A stretch of 64,000 bases of DNA from Rhodoferax lacus (GCF_003415675.1 NZ_QFZK01000012.1:62001-126000); one strand, 5' to 3'. Shown: positions 1 to 8,934, counted from the stretch's first letter. Program-made: numbers and translations. Notes: generated from the letters alone by a model not told the origin.

Positions 1-539
1 GACTTGAGTGTGGGTGCCGCCACTTCGGCCCGGGCTGCCTTGTCGCGCAGGCCGCTGAGCATGGCGCGGGCCTGGCTGTGGTTGGGGCTCTCGGCCACCA
101 CGGCGCGCAGCAGGCGTTCGGCGGCAGTCGCGTTGTTGGCGTCTATCAGTTTGCTGGCCTCTTGCACGCTGGCTTCCAGGCGCTGCTGCACCACCAGGTC
201 GGCCAGGCCTTCGCGGGCGCGCGGGTTGTTGGCATCAAAGGCCTGCACACGGCGGTACAGCGCCTGGGCCTGCGCGGTGCGGCGTGCGGCACGTTCTGCA
301 TCGGCCGCTACCAGCAACTGGTTGGCGGCTGTATCGCGCTGGCGGAAATATTCGGCGCGCACTTCGTGGTCTTCGGGGAATTCGCGGGTGGCGCGTTCGA
401 GCTGCAGCACGCCCTCTTCCACACGGCCTTCGGCAAACAGTTGTTTGCTGTCACGCACGGCGGTGTTGCTGGCACAACCCGAAAGCAGGAGCAGGCAGGC
501 GCAAGTGATCAGGGCCAGGGAGTGGGGTACGGTTTTCAA
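1..539 (-). CDS. gspD: Secretin (GspD-like) lipoprotein, N-terminal part, truncated by window edge
   Basis: Reading the minus strand from a TTG at 539 gives about 179 residues with no stop before the window edge. It begins with a lipoprotein signal (hydrophobic stretch ending LLLLSGC, lipid-bearing Cys about residue 22). Repeated amphipathic TPR-like helices follow (for example ATREFPEDHEVRAEY and RRVQAFDANNPRAR). This matches the N-terminal region of betaproteobacterial GspD secretins that carry a TPR-like segment before the secretin domains; the pore-forming part would lie outside the window. The TTG overlaps the TGA of the upstream gene (ATTGA), so translation is probably coupled. The function rests mainly on context and the N-terminal pattern, because the secretin domain itself is not visible. 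Confidence 0.72.
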   Translation of the reverse strand, partial: MKTVPHSLALITCACLLLLSGCASNTAVRDSKQLFAEGRVEEGVLQLERATREFPEDHEVRAEYFRQRDTAANQLLVAADAERAARRTAQAQALYRRVQAFDANNPRAREGLADLVVQQRLEASVQEASKLIDANNATAAERLLRAVVAESPNHSQARAMLSGLRDKAARAEVAAPTLK

Positions 540-1072
540 TTGGCGCTTCCGAATGTGAGACGCTGCTTTTCATTGAGCGGCAAGTAGACAAAGGTCATGT
601 CGGTCGGGGTGATGCTTTCCACCCTGTAGCTGGGCAAACTGTCGCCCACATGCAGCACATGGTTGCGCGTGCCCTGGCTGACAAAGACGGTGACGGCCGC
701 GCCGTCTTGCGACTTGCCCAGGTAGGCAAAGGGCAGCGCCGGTGCGCGCGGTGGGGGTGGCGGCGCGGCTTTGACGGGCACCACCGGCGGCAGCCAGCTG
801 TGCACGGCAAAGGCATTGGCCTTGGTGTGGTGCATGCGGGCGGTGCCCGTCGCATGGTCCTGCAACGCAGCCTGCACGGCAGCGGGCTCGGACGCGCGGG
901 CTTGGGGTGCGGCGGCGGCACGTGTGCGCGTGCCGTCTGCAGATGCACTGGCATCGGCTTGGCTATCGCCCTGTGTGTCGGCATCGTTGTGCTGCCACGG
1001 CAGATCCAACACCGAGGCGGCCAGGGTGAGCGCAAACAGGGCGCCCAGAAAGAGGTGGCGGCGGTTCATCAT
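536..1072 (-). CDS. PilP/GspC-like inner-membrane protein of the secretion operon
   Basis: 178 residues. A single N-terminal membrane helix (about residues 6-24) is followed by a low-complexity Ala/Pro-rich linker and a small C-terminal domain (LPFAYLGKSQDG, FVSQGTRNHVLHVGDSL, YRVESITPTDMTFVYL). This domain resembles the homology-region fold of GspC and PilP, which connects the inner-membrane platform to the secretin. It lies between the PilO-like gene and the secretin gene, with four-base ATGA overlaps typical of coupled translation. Databases sometimes call this family 'secretion system X translation initiation factor', a misleading name. The role is inferred from position and domain shape. 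Confidence 0.68.
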   Translation of the reverse strand: MMNRRHLFLGALFALTLAASVLDLPWQHNDADTQGDSQADASASADGTRTRAAAAPQARASEPAAVQAALQDHATGTARMHHTKANAFAVHSWLPPVVPVKAAPPPPPRAPALPFAYLGKSQDGAAVTVFVSQGTRNHVLHVGDSLPSYRVESITPTDMTFVYLPLNEKQRLTFGSAN

Positions 1073-1614
1073 CAGGGTGAGCGCAAAAAGACGGTGAAGC
1101 GGGCACGTGCATCCAGCACATCCACGGCGGCATCGTCGCGCTTGAGGCTGAGGTCATCGAGTGCGGCGTGGGGCAAGGTGTTCATCACCTCGCTCAGCCA
1201 GGCATGCAGGTGCACATAGTCGGCGCGCAGCGGCACGCTGATCTGGTAGCGCAGCAAGGGGCCTGTGCCTTGGCGGGTGACGCGGTATTCGGCCGTCACC
1301 AAAGCCACCTTGTGGCGCGCAGCGGCGCGGTTCAACACGCCAATGGCTTCCACGGCTTCGGTGGCATCGGGCAGCGTGGCGTAGAAGGCGGCCTGGCGCT
1401 GGGCTTTTTCTTCGCCGGCCTGTGGCTTTTGCACCTGGGCCTGGCGCTTGGCACTCAGCGCGTCATGCAGCTCTGCATTGCGCACATGCAGGCCGTCCAC
1501 CCACGCCCATTGCAGGCCCAGGGCCAGCACCAGCAAAGCCAAGCCGGCAGCGGCCAACCAGCCCTGGCGTTGCAGTTGGTAGCGCAGGTGCGCCAGGATC
1601 AGGGCGCTGTTCAT
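1072..1614 (-). CDS. PilO/GspM-like secretion platform protein
   Basis: 180 residues from the ATG at 1614, chosen because it overlaps the TGA of the upstream gene (ATGA). A membrane helix at about residues 18-36 precedes a coiled-coil stretch rich in Gln, Lys and Glu and a ferredoxin-like C-terminal domain (YQISVPLRADYVHLHAWLSE). This is the layout of PilO and GspM, which form periplasmic dimers with the PilN/GspL protein in the inner-membrane platform. A longer frame upstream lacks the family start and overlaps the neighbouring gene, so it was not used. Confidence 0.7.
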   Translation of the reverse strand: MNSALILAHLRYQLQRQGWLAAAGLALLVLALGLQWAWVDGLHVRNAELHDALSAKRQAQVQKPQAGEEKAQRQAAFYATLPDATEAVEAIGVLNRAAARHKVALVTAEYRVTRQGTGPLLRYQISVPLRADYVHLHAWLSEVMNTLPHAALDDLSLKRDDAAVDVLDARARFTVFLRSP

Positions 1615-2147
1615 GGTGTGGCGCTCCAGCTGGCGTCCAGCGAAAAGCGCAGCACCTTTTGCGTGCCCGAAAGCTTTTCTTCCTGGCCGGTGAGGTAGAC
1701 CTTTTTCAGCGCGGGAGACTGGCGCAGCTTCTTCACATAGGCCAGGGCCTGCTCCATGGTCTTGGCATCTGCCACCAGGTGCAGGCTGCCCGCAGCAGCC
1801 TGCACGTCCACACTGATCAGGGCTACGTCTTTTACGCGGGTGTCTTCGATGGTGTGCAGCAGGGCGTCCCACGGGCGGTGCAGTTGCGCGTCGATTTGCG
1901 AGGCGGATTGGGCGTCCTCGCGGGCCAGCGGTGCCACGGCCACGGTGGGCGCTGCGCGGGTCTTGTTGGGTTTGGCTGCGCGTTCCAGGCGCGCCTGGCG
2001 CGCCTGCAGCGACTGCCATTCGGCATCGGCCTGCTGGTAGTCCAGCAGCACCCAGGCGCTGCACAGCAGTCCGGCCGCAGCCAGTGCCACGCCCACCAGA
2101 GTGATGGTGCGCGGCCCGGCCTGCCAGTTGAGTTGAAGGGCTTGCAT
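1611..2147 (-). CDS. PilN-like fimbrial/secretion assembly protein
   Basis: 178 residues from the ATG at 2147, four bases after the preceding stop. A short cytoplasmic N-terminus (MQALQLNWQ) precedes one membrane helix (about 14-36), then a coiled coil (DYQQADAEWQSLQARQARLE) and a periplasmic alpha/beta domain. PilN and the C-terminal part of GspL share this layout: the N-terminal peptide binds the PilM-like cytoplasmic protein and the periplasmic domain pairs with PilO. Neighbours on both sides are the expected partners. Confidence 0.7.
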   Translation of the reverse strand: MQALQLNWQAGPRTITLVGVALAAAGLLCSAWVLLDYQQADAEWQSLQARQARLERAAKPNKTRAAPTVAVAPLAREDAQSASQIDAQLHRPWDALLHTIEDTRVKDVALISVDVQAAAGSLHLVADAKTMEQALAYVKKLRQSPALKKVYLTGQEEKLSGTQKVLRFSLDASWSATP

Positions 2148-2151
2148 GGTG

Positions 2152-2976
2152 TCAGCGTCCCAGGGCCAGGCGCAGCCCGGGCGCTGCGCGCTCGGCCACT
2201 TGCAGGGGAGCCAGCCAGGTGAAAGGGAGAGTGCTTTGGGCTGCGGGTGCGGCCATGTCGCCGGCCAGGAACAAAGGCACCACGCCCTCGGGCAGGTCAC
2301 AGGCCAGGGCAATCTGCGCCATCAGCGCGGGCAGTGGCGCGCGCCAGTCGCCACTCAAGCGCTGGGTCTGCAAGGCCGTCCATTGGCCGCCCTGCAACAG
2401 GCCCAGGGTGAACGTGTCGGCCTCCACGGTGCCGAACCAGGCGGCTTTGCCCTTGAGGCGGCTGTGCCAGGCATCGAAGGCGGATGAGAAATACGGGGTG
2501 AGCTCCTGCAACTGCGCACCCTGCGCCTCACAGACCTGTGTCAGTGCCTGCACCAGCGTGCTGTCTACAGCGGCTGCCGGTGCGGTGCAGCCGGGTGCCA
2601 GCGCGGCAGGCAGAATGTTCCAGCCCTGCACCGCCTTGCCATAGGTTTCGCGAAAGCGGAGTGCCGCATAGGCTGTCAATTCGGCGCGGCCCGACAGCTC
2701 GATGCGCCAGGGCAGCAACTGCCAGCGCACAAAGCGGCCCGACAGCACCACCTGCACGGCAAAGCGCTGGTCCTTATGGTCGGCCAGCCATTGCGCCAGG
2801 CGCTCCACGGCGGCGCGCCAGGGCTCGGTTGGGTCGGTTGAAGCAATGGCTACCTGCAGGCAAGCCAGTTGCTCCACCGCGCCCACACTGCCCACGCCAA
2901 AACGCGGCATGCGGGCCACGGTGAGGGCCTGTTGTGACAGGCCCACCCGAATCACAGGTTTGCTAAGAGACCACAC
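2152..2976 (-). CDS. PilM/GspL-like cytoplasmic actin-fold protein
   Basis: 274 residues starting at a GTG that lies inside the end of gspE (13-base overlap including the stop). The protein has no membrane segment and fits the actin-like cytoplasmic module of PilM or GspL, which couples the assembly ATPase to the inner-membrane platform. The sequence is divergent and I do not see the strong ATP-binding motifs of actin folds, so the call depends heavily on its place between gspE and the PilN-like gene. Confidence 0.62.
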   Translation of the reverse strand: MWSLSKPVIRVGLSQQALTVARMPRFGVGSVGAVEQLACLQVAIASTDPTEPWRAAVERLAQWLADHKDQRFAVQVVLSGRFVRWQLLPWRIELSGRAELTAYAALRFRETYGKAVQGWNILPAALAPGCTAPAAAVDSTLVQALTQVCEAQGAQLQELTPYFSSAFDAWHSRLKGKAAWFGTVEADTFTLGLLQGGQWTALQTQRLSGDWRAPLPALMAQIALACDLPEGVVPLFLAGDMAAPAAQSTLPFTWLAPLQVAERAAPGLRLALGR

Positions 2977-4672
2977 GGTTCAACTCCTGCAGTGTGGTTT
3001 CGCCACGGCGCACCATGTCCAGGCCGGCATCGCGCAGCAGGCGCGTACCCTTGCGGATGGCCTCTTCCTTGATGCGGCGCACGGGCTCGCGCGTGACAAT
3101 CATTTCGCGCAGCACGTCGTCCAGGATCAGCACCTCGGCCACGGCCTTGCGGCCCTTGAAGCCGGTGCCACGGCAATGCGCGCAGCCCATGCCGGCGCAG
3201 AAGTGGTAGTCCTCGGGGTTGGTAATTTCGGAGGCCGCCAGCAGCTCCGGGTCAGGTGCGGCCGGGGCCACGCACTCGGGGCAGTTGGTGCGCATCAGGC
3301 GCTGCGCCACGATGCCGTTGAGTGCGGCCACCAGGCTGTAGGGGTCCACGCCCATGTGGGTGAAGCGGCCCAGCACGTCAAACACATTGTTGGCGTGTAC
3401 GGTGGTCAGCACCAGGTGGCCAGTCAGCGCTGCCTGCACCGCAATCTGTGCGGTCTCGCCATCGCGGATTTCGCCCACCATGATCTTGTCCGGGTCATGC
3501 CGCAGGATGGAGCGCAGGCCGCGCGCAAAGGTCAGGCCCTTTTTTTCGTTCACCGGAATTTGCAGCACACCGGCCAGTTGGTATTCCACCGGGTCTTCGA
3601 TGGTGATGATCTTGTCGTGGCCGTGGTTGATCTCGTTGAGTGCGGCATACAGCGTGGTGGTCTTGCCGCTGCCGGTGGGGCCGGTGGCCAGCAGCATGCC
3701 GTAGGGCTCTTCGGCCAGGGCACGCAAAGCCTTGAGCGTGGGCGCATCGAAGCCCAGCGCTTCCAGGCGCAGGCCCACCACTTGGTCCGACAGGCTTTGC
3801 TTGTCCAGAATCCGCAGCACCGCGTCTTCGCCGTGGATGCTGGGCATGATGGACACGCGGATATCAATCTCGCGCCCGTTGGCGGCCACCTTGAAGCGCC
3901 CGTCCTGCGGCACGCGGCGCTCGGCAATGTCCAGCTCGGCCATCACTTTGATGCGCGAGATGATCTGCTCGGCATGGTCCATGCCCTGGTTGCCCACGGG
4001 GGCCAGCACGCCGTCGATGCGGTACTTGATGAACAGGCCGTTGGGTGCGGTCTCCATGTGGATGTCACTCACCCCGGCCTTGAGCGCGTCATACAGCGTG
4101 GAGTTGACCAGGCGCACCACGGGGCTGGCGTCTTCGCTGATGCTGCGCAGGGAAATATCTTCGGCATGGCTGCCCTGCTGTGTAGTGCTCTGCGCGCCCA
4201 CAATGCCGTCCATGGCGCGCATGGATTCTTCGTGCCGGGTGAACCAGGCTGCAATGTCACCCCGGTGCGCCAGGCACACCACGGGTGCGGTGTCCAGCCG
4301 CTCGCTGGCCCAGGCGCGCAACTCCAGGCTGAAGGGGTCGGCAATCACCAGCAGCAGCTGGGTGCCTTCGCGCAGCAGCAGGCATTCGCGCGGCAGCGCC
4401 TCCGCATAGGGCAGCAGCTCGAAGGCGGGCTTCAGGGCGTGCATCTCGGCCACACTCAGCATGCGCAGGTGCACAGTGGCGGCCAGGCGGTGCACAAAGC
4501 CGTGCTCGTCGTTGCCGCCACCGGTGGCACCCTCGCCTGCATCTTCCAGGGCTTCCACCAGGCGACAGGCGCGCGCCCGGGCCAGTACGCGCGCGGCGGC
4601 CAGTTCGGCGGCGGTAAATGCCTGTGCCACGGGGCGCTGTTCAAGAAGACGGGTATCCAGCGGGCTGTTCAT
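2963..4672 (-). CDS. gspE: Type II secretion ATPase GspE
   Basis: 569 residues from the ATG at 4672, which overlaps the gspF stop (ATGA). This is the hexameric cytoplasmic ATPase that powers pseudopilus assembly. Visible motifs are Walker A GPTGSGKT (331-338), the Asp box ITIEDPVEY (357-364), Walker B KIMVGEIRD (396-404) and the His box with TTVHANN (423-429). A zinc-binding tetracysteine follows (C464, C467, C497, C500), which distinguishes GspE/PilB ATPases from retraction ATPases. The N-terminal domain binds the GspL/PilM partner in this family. The length is normal for GspE. Confidence 0.95.
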   Translation of the reverse strand: MNSPLDTRLLEQRPVAQAFTAAELAAARVLARARACRLVEALEDAGEGATGGGNDEHGFVHRLAATVHLRMLSVAEMHALKPAFELLPYAEALPRECLLLREGTQLLLVIADPFSLELRAWASERLDTAPVVCLAHRGDIAAWFTRHEESMRAMDGIVGAQSTTQQGSHAEDISLRSISEDASPVVRLVNSTLYDALKAGVSDIHMETAPNGLFIKYRIDGVLAPVGNQGMDHAEQIISRIKVMAELDIAERRVPQDGRFKVAANGREIDIRVSIMPSIHGEDAVLRILDKQSLSDQVVGLRLEALGFDAPTLKALRALAEEPYGMLLATGPTGSGKTTTLYAALNEINHGHDKIITIEDPVEYQLAGVLQIPVNEKKGLTFARGLRSILRHDPDKIMVGEIRDGETAQIAVQAALTGHLVLTTVHANNVFDVLGRFTHMGVDPYSLVAALNGIVAQRLMRTNCPECVAPAAPDPELLAASEITNPEDYHFCAGMGCAHCRGTGFKGRKAVAEVLILDDVLREMIVTREPVRRIKEEAIRKGTRLLRDAGLDMVRRGETTLQELNRVVS

Positions 4673-5859
4673 TTCACACTCTCGGCCAGTTGGAAAATGG
4701 GCATGTACATCAACACCACCACGGTGCCAATCACCAGGCCCATGACCAGCATCAGCAAGGGGCCCAGCAGGCGCGTGACCCATTCGGCCCAGCGCGCCAT
4801 CTCGTCGTCATGGAAGGCCGCAGCGCGTTCCATCATCTCGCCCATATTGCCCGCACGCTCTCCCACGCGCAGCATGCGCAAGGACACGGCTGTGGTCAGG
4901 CCCGAGACCTCAAAGGAATGGGAGATGGCCTGCCCCTCACGCACACGGCGCGAGGCCTCAACCAGCCGCGGTTGCAGCGAGGTGGACAGCAGTCCGGTCA
5001 CCATCTCAAGCGCCGGCACGATGGCAATGCCACCGCGCAGCAACATGCCCAGCGTGCGGTACAGACGGGCCAGTTGGTACACACGCATGCGCTCACCCAC
5101 AGCCGGTATGCGCCACAGCAGGCCCAAGAGGCGCTTGCCCGCCAGGCGCGCGCCACCGGCCAGCAGCACCAGGGCCACAGCACCCAAGGCCAGCCACACC
5201 ACGTACCAATATTCCTCCAGCAGCAGGCCGCCTTGCAGCAGCAGGCGCGACAGGAAGGGCAAGTCGCCCCCCATGTCTTCATAGATATGCGCAAAGCGCG
5301 GCACCACATAGCCCATCAAAAACAGAATCACCAGGCTGCTCACCGCCACCAATATCACCGGGTAGATGGCCGCACTCACCAGGCGCCCACGCAATGTCTC
5401 CAGCTGCGTCGCATAAGCCACATAACGCGCCAGAGATTCCGACAGACCGCTGGTGTGCTCACTGGCCCGCACCGAGGCCACATACAGTGCCTCAAAGGCC
5501 TGGGGTGCTTCCTCCAGCGCGGCAGAAAAGGGCTTGCCCTGGCGCAGGCTGGAGATGATGCCCTGCAGCACATCCCGCACGGCCGGGCGGGCTTCTTTCT
5601 CAGCCAGTGTCTCCACCGCCTCCACCAGGCTCACGCCCGAGTTGAGCAACTGCAGCAGCTCCTGGCTGAACAGCAGCAGCGGAAATTTGGCGCCGCCTTG
5701 TGGTTTGCTCAGGCGGCTCAGCCACGAGGCGGGTGCAATGGACAGCACATCCAGGCCCATGCCCTCGGCCTGTTGGCGTGCATCCACAGCGTTGGCTGCC
5801 TGCAGCCGGCTGATGGCAACCGCAGCGTCGGCCTGCAATGACTTGACGATGAACTCCAT
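4669..5859 (-). CDS. gspF: Type II secretion inner-membrane protein GspF
   Basis: 396 residues with the duplicated GspF domain arrangement: a cytoplasmic helical bundle, membrane helices at about 162-187 and 213-236, a second bundle, and a final helix at about 364-387. GspF/PilC proteins form the inner-membrane core that transmits ATPase motion to the growing pseudopilus. It sits between gspG and gspE in the usual order, two bases after gspG and overlapping gspE. Confidence 0.95.
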   Translation of the reverse strand: MEFIVKSLQADAAVAISRLQAANAVDARQQAEGMGLDVLSIAPASWLSRLSKPQGGAKFPLLLFSQELLQLLNSGVSLVEAVETLAEKEARPAVRDVLQGIISSLRQGKPFSAALEEAPQAFEALYVASVRASEHTSGLSESLARYVAYATQLETLRGRLVSAAIYPVILVAVSSLVILFLMGYVVPRFAHIYEDMGGDLPFLSRLLLQGGLLLEEYWYVVWLALGAVALVLLAGGARLAGKRLLGLLWRIPAVGERMRVYQLARLYRTLGMLLRGGIAIVPALEMVTGLLSTSLQPRLVEASRRVREGQAISHSFEVSGLTTAVSLRMLRVGERAGNMGEMMERAAAFHDDEMARWAEWVTRLLGPLLMLVMGLVIGTVVVLMYMPIFQLAESVK

Positions 5860-5861
5860 AG

Positions 5862-6293
5862 CTACCAGTTGACGATGTCTTCGTCTTCACCGGTGCCGCC
5901 CAACTGCCCGTCCTTGCCATACGAGAACAGGTCATAGTCGCCATGGTCCCCGGGAAATTTATATATATAGTCGTGGCCCCAAGGGTCCTTGGGCAGCTTC
6001 TTTTTCAGGTAGGGGCCTGCCCATCTGGCTTCGCCAGAGGGCCGCTCGTTGAGTGCGGCCAGGCCTTGTTCGGTGGGTGGGTAGTGACCGACATCCAGGC
6101 GGAATTGGTCCAGGCTTTTTTCCAGGCCGTCGATCTGTGCGCGCGCTGTCTTGACTTCGGACTTGCCGATCTGCGAAAAGAATTTGGGCGCCACATAGCC
6201 CACCAGCATGCCGATGATGACCATCACCACCAACAGCTCCAATAGCGTAAATCCGGACGAACGTTTTGGAATCATGGACGGGATGGGTTTCAT
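5862..6293 (-). CDS. gspG: Major pseudopilin GspG
   Basis: 143 residues from the ATG at 6293. The type IV prepilin signal is clear: a short basic leader ends at G14 and the mature protein would begin FTLLELLVVM, with the conserved Glu at position 5. The C-terminal part has the GspG signature (YPPTEQGLAAL, KDPWGHDYIYKFPG) and an Asp-rich end consistent with calcium binding. A prepilin peptidase would cleave it; that gene is not in the window. It is the first gene of the minus-strand operon. Confidence 0.95.
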   Translation of the reverse strand: MKPIPSMIPKRSSGFTLLELLVVMVIIGMLVGYVAPKFFSQIGKSEVKTARAQIDGLEKSLDQFRLDVGHYPPTEQGLAALNERPSGEARWAGPYLKKKLPKDPWGHDYIYKFPGDHGDYDLFSYGKDGQLGGTGEDEDIVNW

Positions 6294-6458
6294 ATTCGAC
6301 AGAGACGCCTGTTGCCAGCAGGGCATGCGCAGAGTGCGGAGTGCGGGGGCAGTCTAAGTCGGCGGTATGACATCGCCGTTACAAAACCCTGCCCGAAACC
6401 TGCCCTTAGCCCTGCCACACCATTGCCACAATGCAGGCGCATAGTGGGCCGGTTCACC

Positions 6459-7118
6459 ATGCATGTTTTTGTCAGCCTTCGCCCTCTGCCATGCGCTGCC
6501 CTGCTCTGCCTGGCCACGCTGTTGTGGGTACCTGCGCGCAGTGCGCATGCCGATGTGTATGCGTTTGTGGCCGAAGACGGCAGCACCCATTTCAGCGACA
6601 GCCCCAATGACCCGCGCTACCAACTGCTGCTGCGCGTGGCCGCTGACCCGGCGCCCGCCACACTGCCCGTTGCAACGCCTGATGTATTGAAAGAACCCTT
6701 TGCGCGCGAGATTGCGGCCGCTGCGCACAGCAGCCAGGTGGAGCCCGCCCTGCTGCATGCGGTGATAGCGGTGGAATCCAACTACAACCCGCGTGCGGTC
6801 TCGCGCAAGGGCGCACAAGGCCTGATGCAGCTCATGCCGGCGACAGCCCGTTCGTTGGGCGTAGCAGACCCGCTGAACGCTGCACAAAACATACGGGGTG
6901 GTGCGCAGTATTTGCGCGCCTTGCTGGACCGCTTTGCCAACAACAAGTCACTGGCCCTGGCGGCCTACAACGCGGGTGCGGGTGCGGTGGTGGCCAGCGG
7001 TGGGCAGATACCGCCCTATGCCGAAACACGCGCCTATGTGCCAGCCGTGCTCAGGCGCTACCAGCAGAACCTGACACAGCTGGCTGCTGCAGACAAGCAA
7101 TCAAATAGCGCTGAGTGA
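6459..7118 (+). CDS. Periplasmic lytic transglycosylase (SLT domain)
   Basis: 219 residues from the ATG at 6459. A signal peptide ends about residue 31 (SAHA). A short DUF4124-like segment (VYAFVAEDGSTHFSDSP) is followed by a goose-lysozyme/SLT domain with the catalytic Glu at E106 (AVIAVESNYNPRAVS), GLMQLMPATA and the late AAYNAGAGAV motif. Such enzymes cleave peptidoglycan glycan strands. It is divergent from the secretion operon, so it may open the wall for that machine, but this is inference. Its end overlaps the end of the convergent response regulator gene by 18 bases. Confidence 0.9.
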   Translation: MHVFVSLRPLPCAALLCLATLLWVPARSAHADVYAFVAEDGSTHFSDSPNDPRYQLLLRVAADPAPATLPVATPDVLKEPFAREIAAAAHSSQVEPALLHAVIAVESNYNPRAVSRKGAQGLMQLMPATARSLGVADPLNAAQNIRGGAQYLRALLDRFANNKSLALAAYNAGAGAVVASGGQIPPYAETRAYVPAVLRRYQQNLTQLAAADKQSNSAE

Positions 7119-7793
7119 CAGGCAGTAGCCGCTGCCGCGCATGGTCTTGATCATGTGCATGCAGTTGCTGTCGGTCAGTGCCACACGCAGGCGGCGAATG
7201 TGCACATCCACCGTGCGCTCGTCACCGTGGTATTGGTCGCCCCACACTTCATCGAGCAATTGCGCGCGGTTGAAAACGCGGTCGGCATGCAGCATGAAGA
7301 AATGCATCAGGCGGTATTCGGTGGGGCCCAGCACCACCGGCCTGTCATGGGCATAGATGCGCTTGGCGGCCGGGTCCAGCCGCAAGGGGCCCAGCTCTAC
7401 CGTCTGCTCGCCTGCCAGGGGCGAACGCCTGCGCAGCACGGCGGCAATGCGTGCCAGCAAGAGCCGTGGTGAGAAGGGTTTGACCACATAGTCATCGGCT
7501 CCGGTCTCGAAACCGGTGAGCTTGTCGCGCTCGTCATCCCGCGCGGTGAGCATGATGATGGGCAGGTGGCGCGTGCGCACCTCGTGGCGCAGCAGGCGTG
7601 TGAGCTCAATGCCGGACATGCCCGGAAGCATCCAGTCAATCAGCAGCAAATCGGGCAACTCACCGCGCACCATCAGGTGGGCGCTTTCTGCCGTGTCTGC
7701 AACTTGCACGGTGTGACCGGCCTGGCACAGGTTGACTGCAATCAGCTCCTGTATCCCGACGTCGTCGTCCACCACAAGAATTTTTCCGGCCAT
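7101..7793 (-). CDS. PhoB-like OmpR-family response regulator
   Basis: 230 residues, the usual PhoB length. The receiver domain has the acidic pair D10/D11, phosphoacceptor D53 (LLIDWMLPGMSG), T83 and K105 (VVKPFSP). The C-terminal winged helix contains GPTEYRLMHFF and the recognition-helix segment RTVDVHIRRLR, which matches my memory of E. coli PhoB. No histidine kinase or phosphate-transport gene is adjacent, so it may be a PhoB paralogue assigned to the neighbouring exopolysaccharide genes. Possible PhoB-box repeats lie upstream of epsD and epsE. Confidence 0.9.
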   Translation of the reverse strand: MAGKILVVDDDVGIQELIAVNLCQAGHTVQVADTAESAHLMVRGELPDLLLIDWMLPGMSGIELTRLLRHEVRTRHLPIIMLTARDDERDKLTGFETGADDYVVKPFSPRLLLARIAAVLRRRSPLAGEQTVELGPLRLDPAAKRIYAHDRPVVLGPTEYRLMHFFMLHADRVFNRAQLLDEVWGDQYHGDERTVDVHIRRLRVALTDSNCMHMIKTMRGSGYCLSLSAI

Positions 7794-7836
7794 GAATTAT
7801 TAATTTGCGTAAAGACGCTGAGCCTAAAGCCCTTAG

Positions 7837-7858
7837 GTGAATTATTCGTGAAATTCAC
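7837..7858. promoter_or_regulatory. Imperfect repeat in the divergent region between the response regulator and epsD
   Basis: GTGAATT (7837-7843) and AATTCAC (7852-7858) form a perfect inverted repeat around an 8-base spacer. GTGAA also occurs twice with 11-base spacing (7837 and 7848), a phase typical of OmpR/PhoB-family binding sites. A CTGTCAT heptamer lies downstream at 7890-7896. This is the only non-coding stretch between the two divergent genes, so an operator here is plausible. Confidence 0.35.
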
Positions 7859-7965
7859 ACTACAGATTGACGCAGGCGGTGACTTGGATCTGTCATATGG
7901 CGATGGTTTACTCATGGTGCACGCCGTACCCTGGCCGCCACCTATTTCAGATTGCAAACCTACAC

Positions 7966-8922
7966 ATGAAGCATTTACTCAAAGCCACCCCCCACATTCT
8001 GTTGGCCAGTGCCATGGCCTTTGGCCTTGTCGCTTGCGGTAAATCGGAAGACAAGAAGGTTGCTACCCAGGTCGCCGCCAAAGTGGGCAGTGAAGAAATC
8101 TCGGTGCACCAGATCAACCAGGTGCTCAACAACGCCAACACCAAAGACGCCACACCCGATACGGTCAAGAAGATGAGCCGCGAGGTGCTGGAGAAACTGA
8201 TTGACCAGCAACTGGCCATCTCGCAAGCCACAGAAAAAAAGCTGGACCGCAGCCCCGACGTGGTGGGCCAGATTGAATCGGCCAAGCGCGACATCCTGGC
8301 GCGTGCCTATGTGCAGCAGCTGGTAGCCTCACTGCCCAAGCCCACGGCCGAAGAAGCCAAGAAATACTACGCCGAGCACCCCCAGCTGTTCTCGGAGCGC
8401 CGTGTCTTCAATGTGCAGGAACTCATCATGCCTAACCAGGAAGGTCTGGCCGAGCAACTGGGCACTTTGAACAAGGCCGGCAAGTCCACAGAAGACATCG
8501 CCAACTACCTGAAGGGCAAGGACATCAAGTTCAACGGTGGCGCGGCTACCCGCACGGCTGAGCAGATTCCCATGGACTTGCTGAACAAGCTGCAGCCACT
8601 CAAAGACGGCCAAAGCCTGCTGGCACAGACACCACAGACTATTACGCTGATCCATCTGGCCTCTTCCAAGACCGTGCCGGTGGATGAGGCAACAGCCCTG
8701 CCCCGCATTGAACAGTTTCTGGGCAACCAGCGCGCCAATGAAGCCATTGCGTCCAATATGAAGGGCCTGCGTCAGTCCGCAAAAATTGAATACATGGGCG
8801 AATTCGCCAAGAGCGATGCGGCCCCGGCTGTCAGTGCTGCAGCTTCACAGCCAGCACCCGCAGCCAAGGCGGAAGACCAGAACAAGGCAACGCTGGAGAA
8901 AGGCATTGCCGGCCTGAAGTAA
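7966..8922 (+). CDS. epsD: EpsD-family peptidyl-prolyl isomerase lipoprotein
   Basis: 318 residues from the ATG at 7966. A lipoprotein signal ends in LVAC with Cys24. The body looks like the SurA/PpiD-type N-terminal helical domain (VGSEEISVHQINQVLNNA, KMSREVLEKLIDQQLAISQATEK) plus a parvulin-like region with ERRVFNVQELI. In exosortase B loci this family is EpsD, a periplasmic foldase thought to assist export components or PEP-CTERM cargo. It precedes epsE but is separated from it by a convergent PEP-CTERM gene. Confidence 0.85.
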   Translation: MKHLLKATPHILLASAMAFGLVACGKSEDKKVATQVAAKVGSEEISVHQINQVLNNANTKDATPDTVKKMSREVLEKLIDQQLAISQATEKKLDRSPDVVGQIESAKRDILARAYVQQLVASLPKPTAEEAKKYYAEHPQLFSERRVFNVQELIMPNQEGLAEQLGTLNKAGKSTEDIANYLKGKDIKFNGGAATRTAEQIPMDLLNKLQPLKDGQSLLAQTPQTITLIHLASSKTVPVDEATALPRIEQFLGNQRANEAIASNMKGLRQSAKIEYMGEFAKSDAAPAVSAAASQPAPAAKAEDQNKATLEKGIAGLK

Positions 8923-8934
8923 GAGCCGCCCGGG

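Noticed and set aside
2702..5284. Long open frame on the plus strand opposite gspE and its neighbours
   Set aside because: It is antisense to well-identified genes, is rich in His, Gln and Arg as expected from reverse frames in high-GC DNA, and matches no family.
1..6293. A genuine type IV pilus operon (pilMNOPQ)
   Set aside because: The gspG pseudopilin, gspF and gspE with the secretin at the end point to a secretion system; no pilin, retraction ATPase or minor pilins are present.
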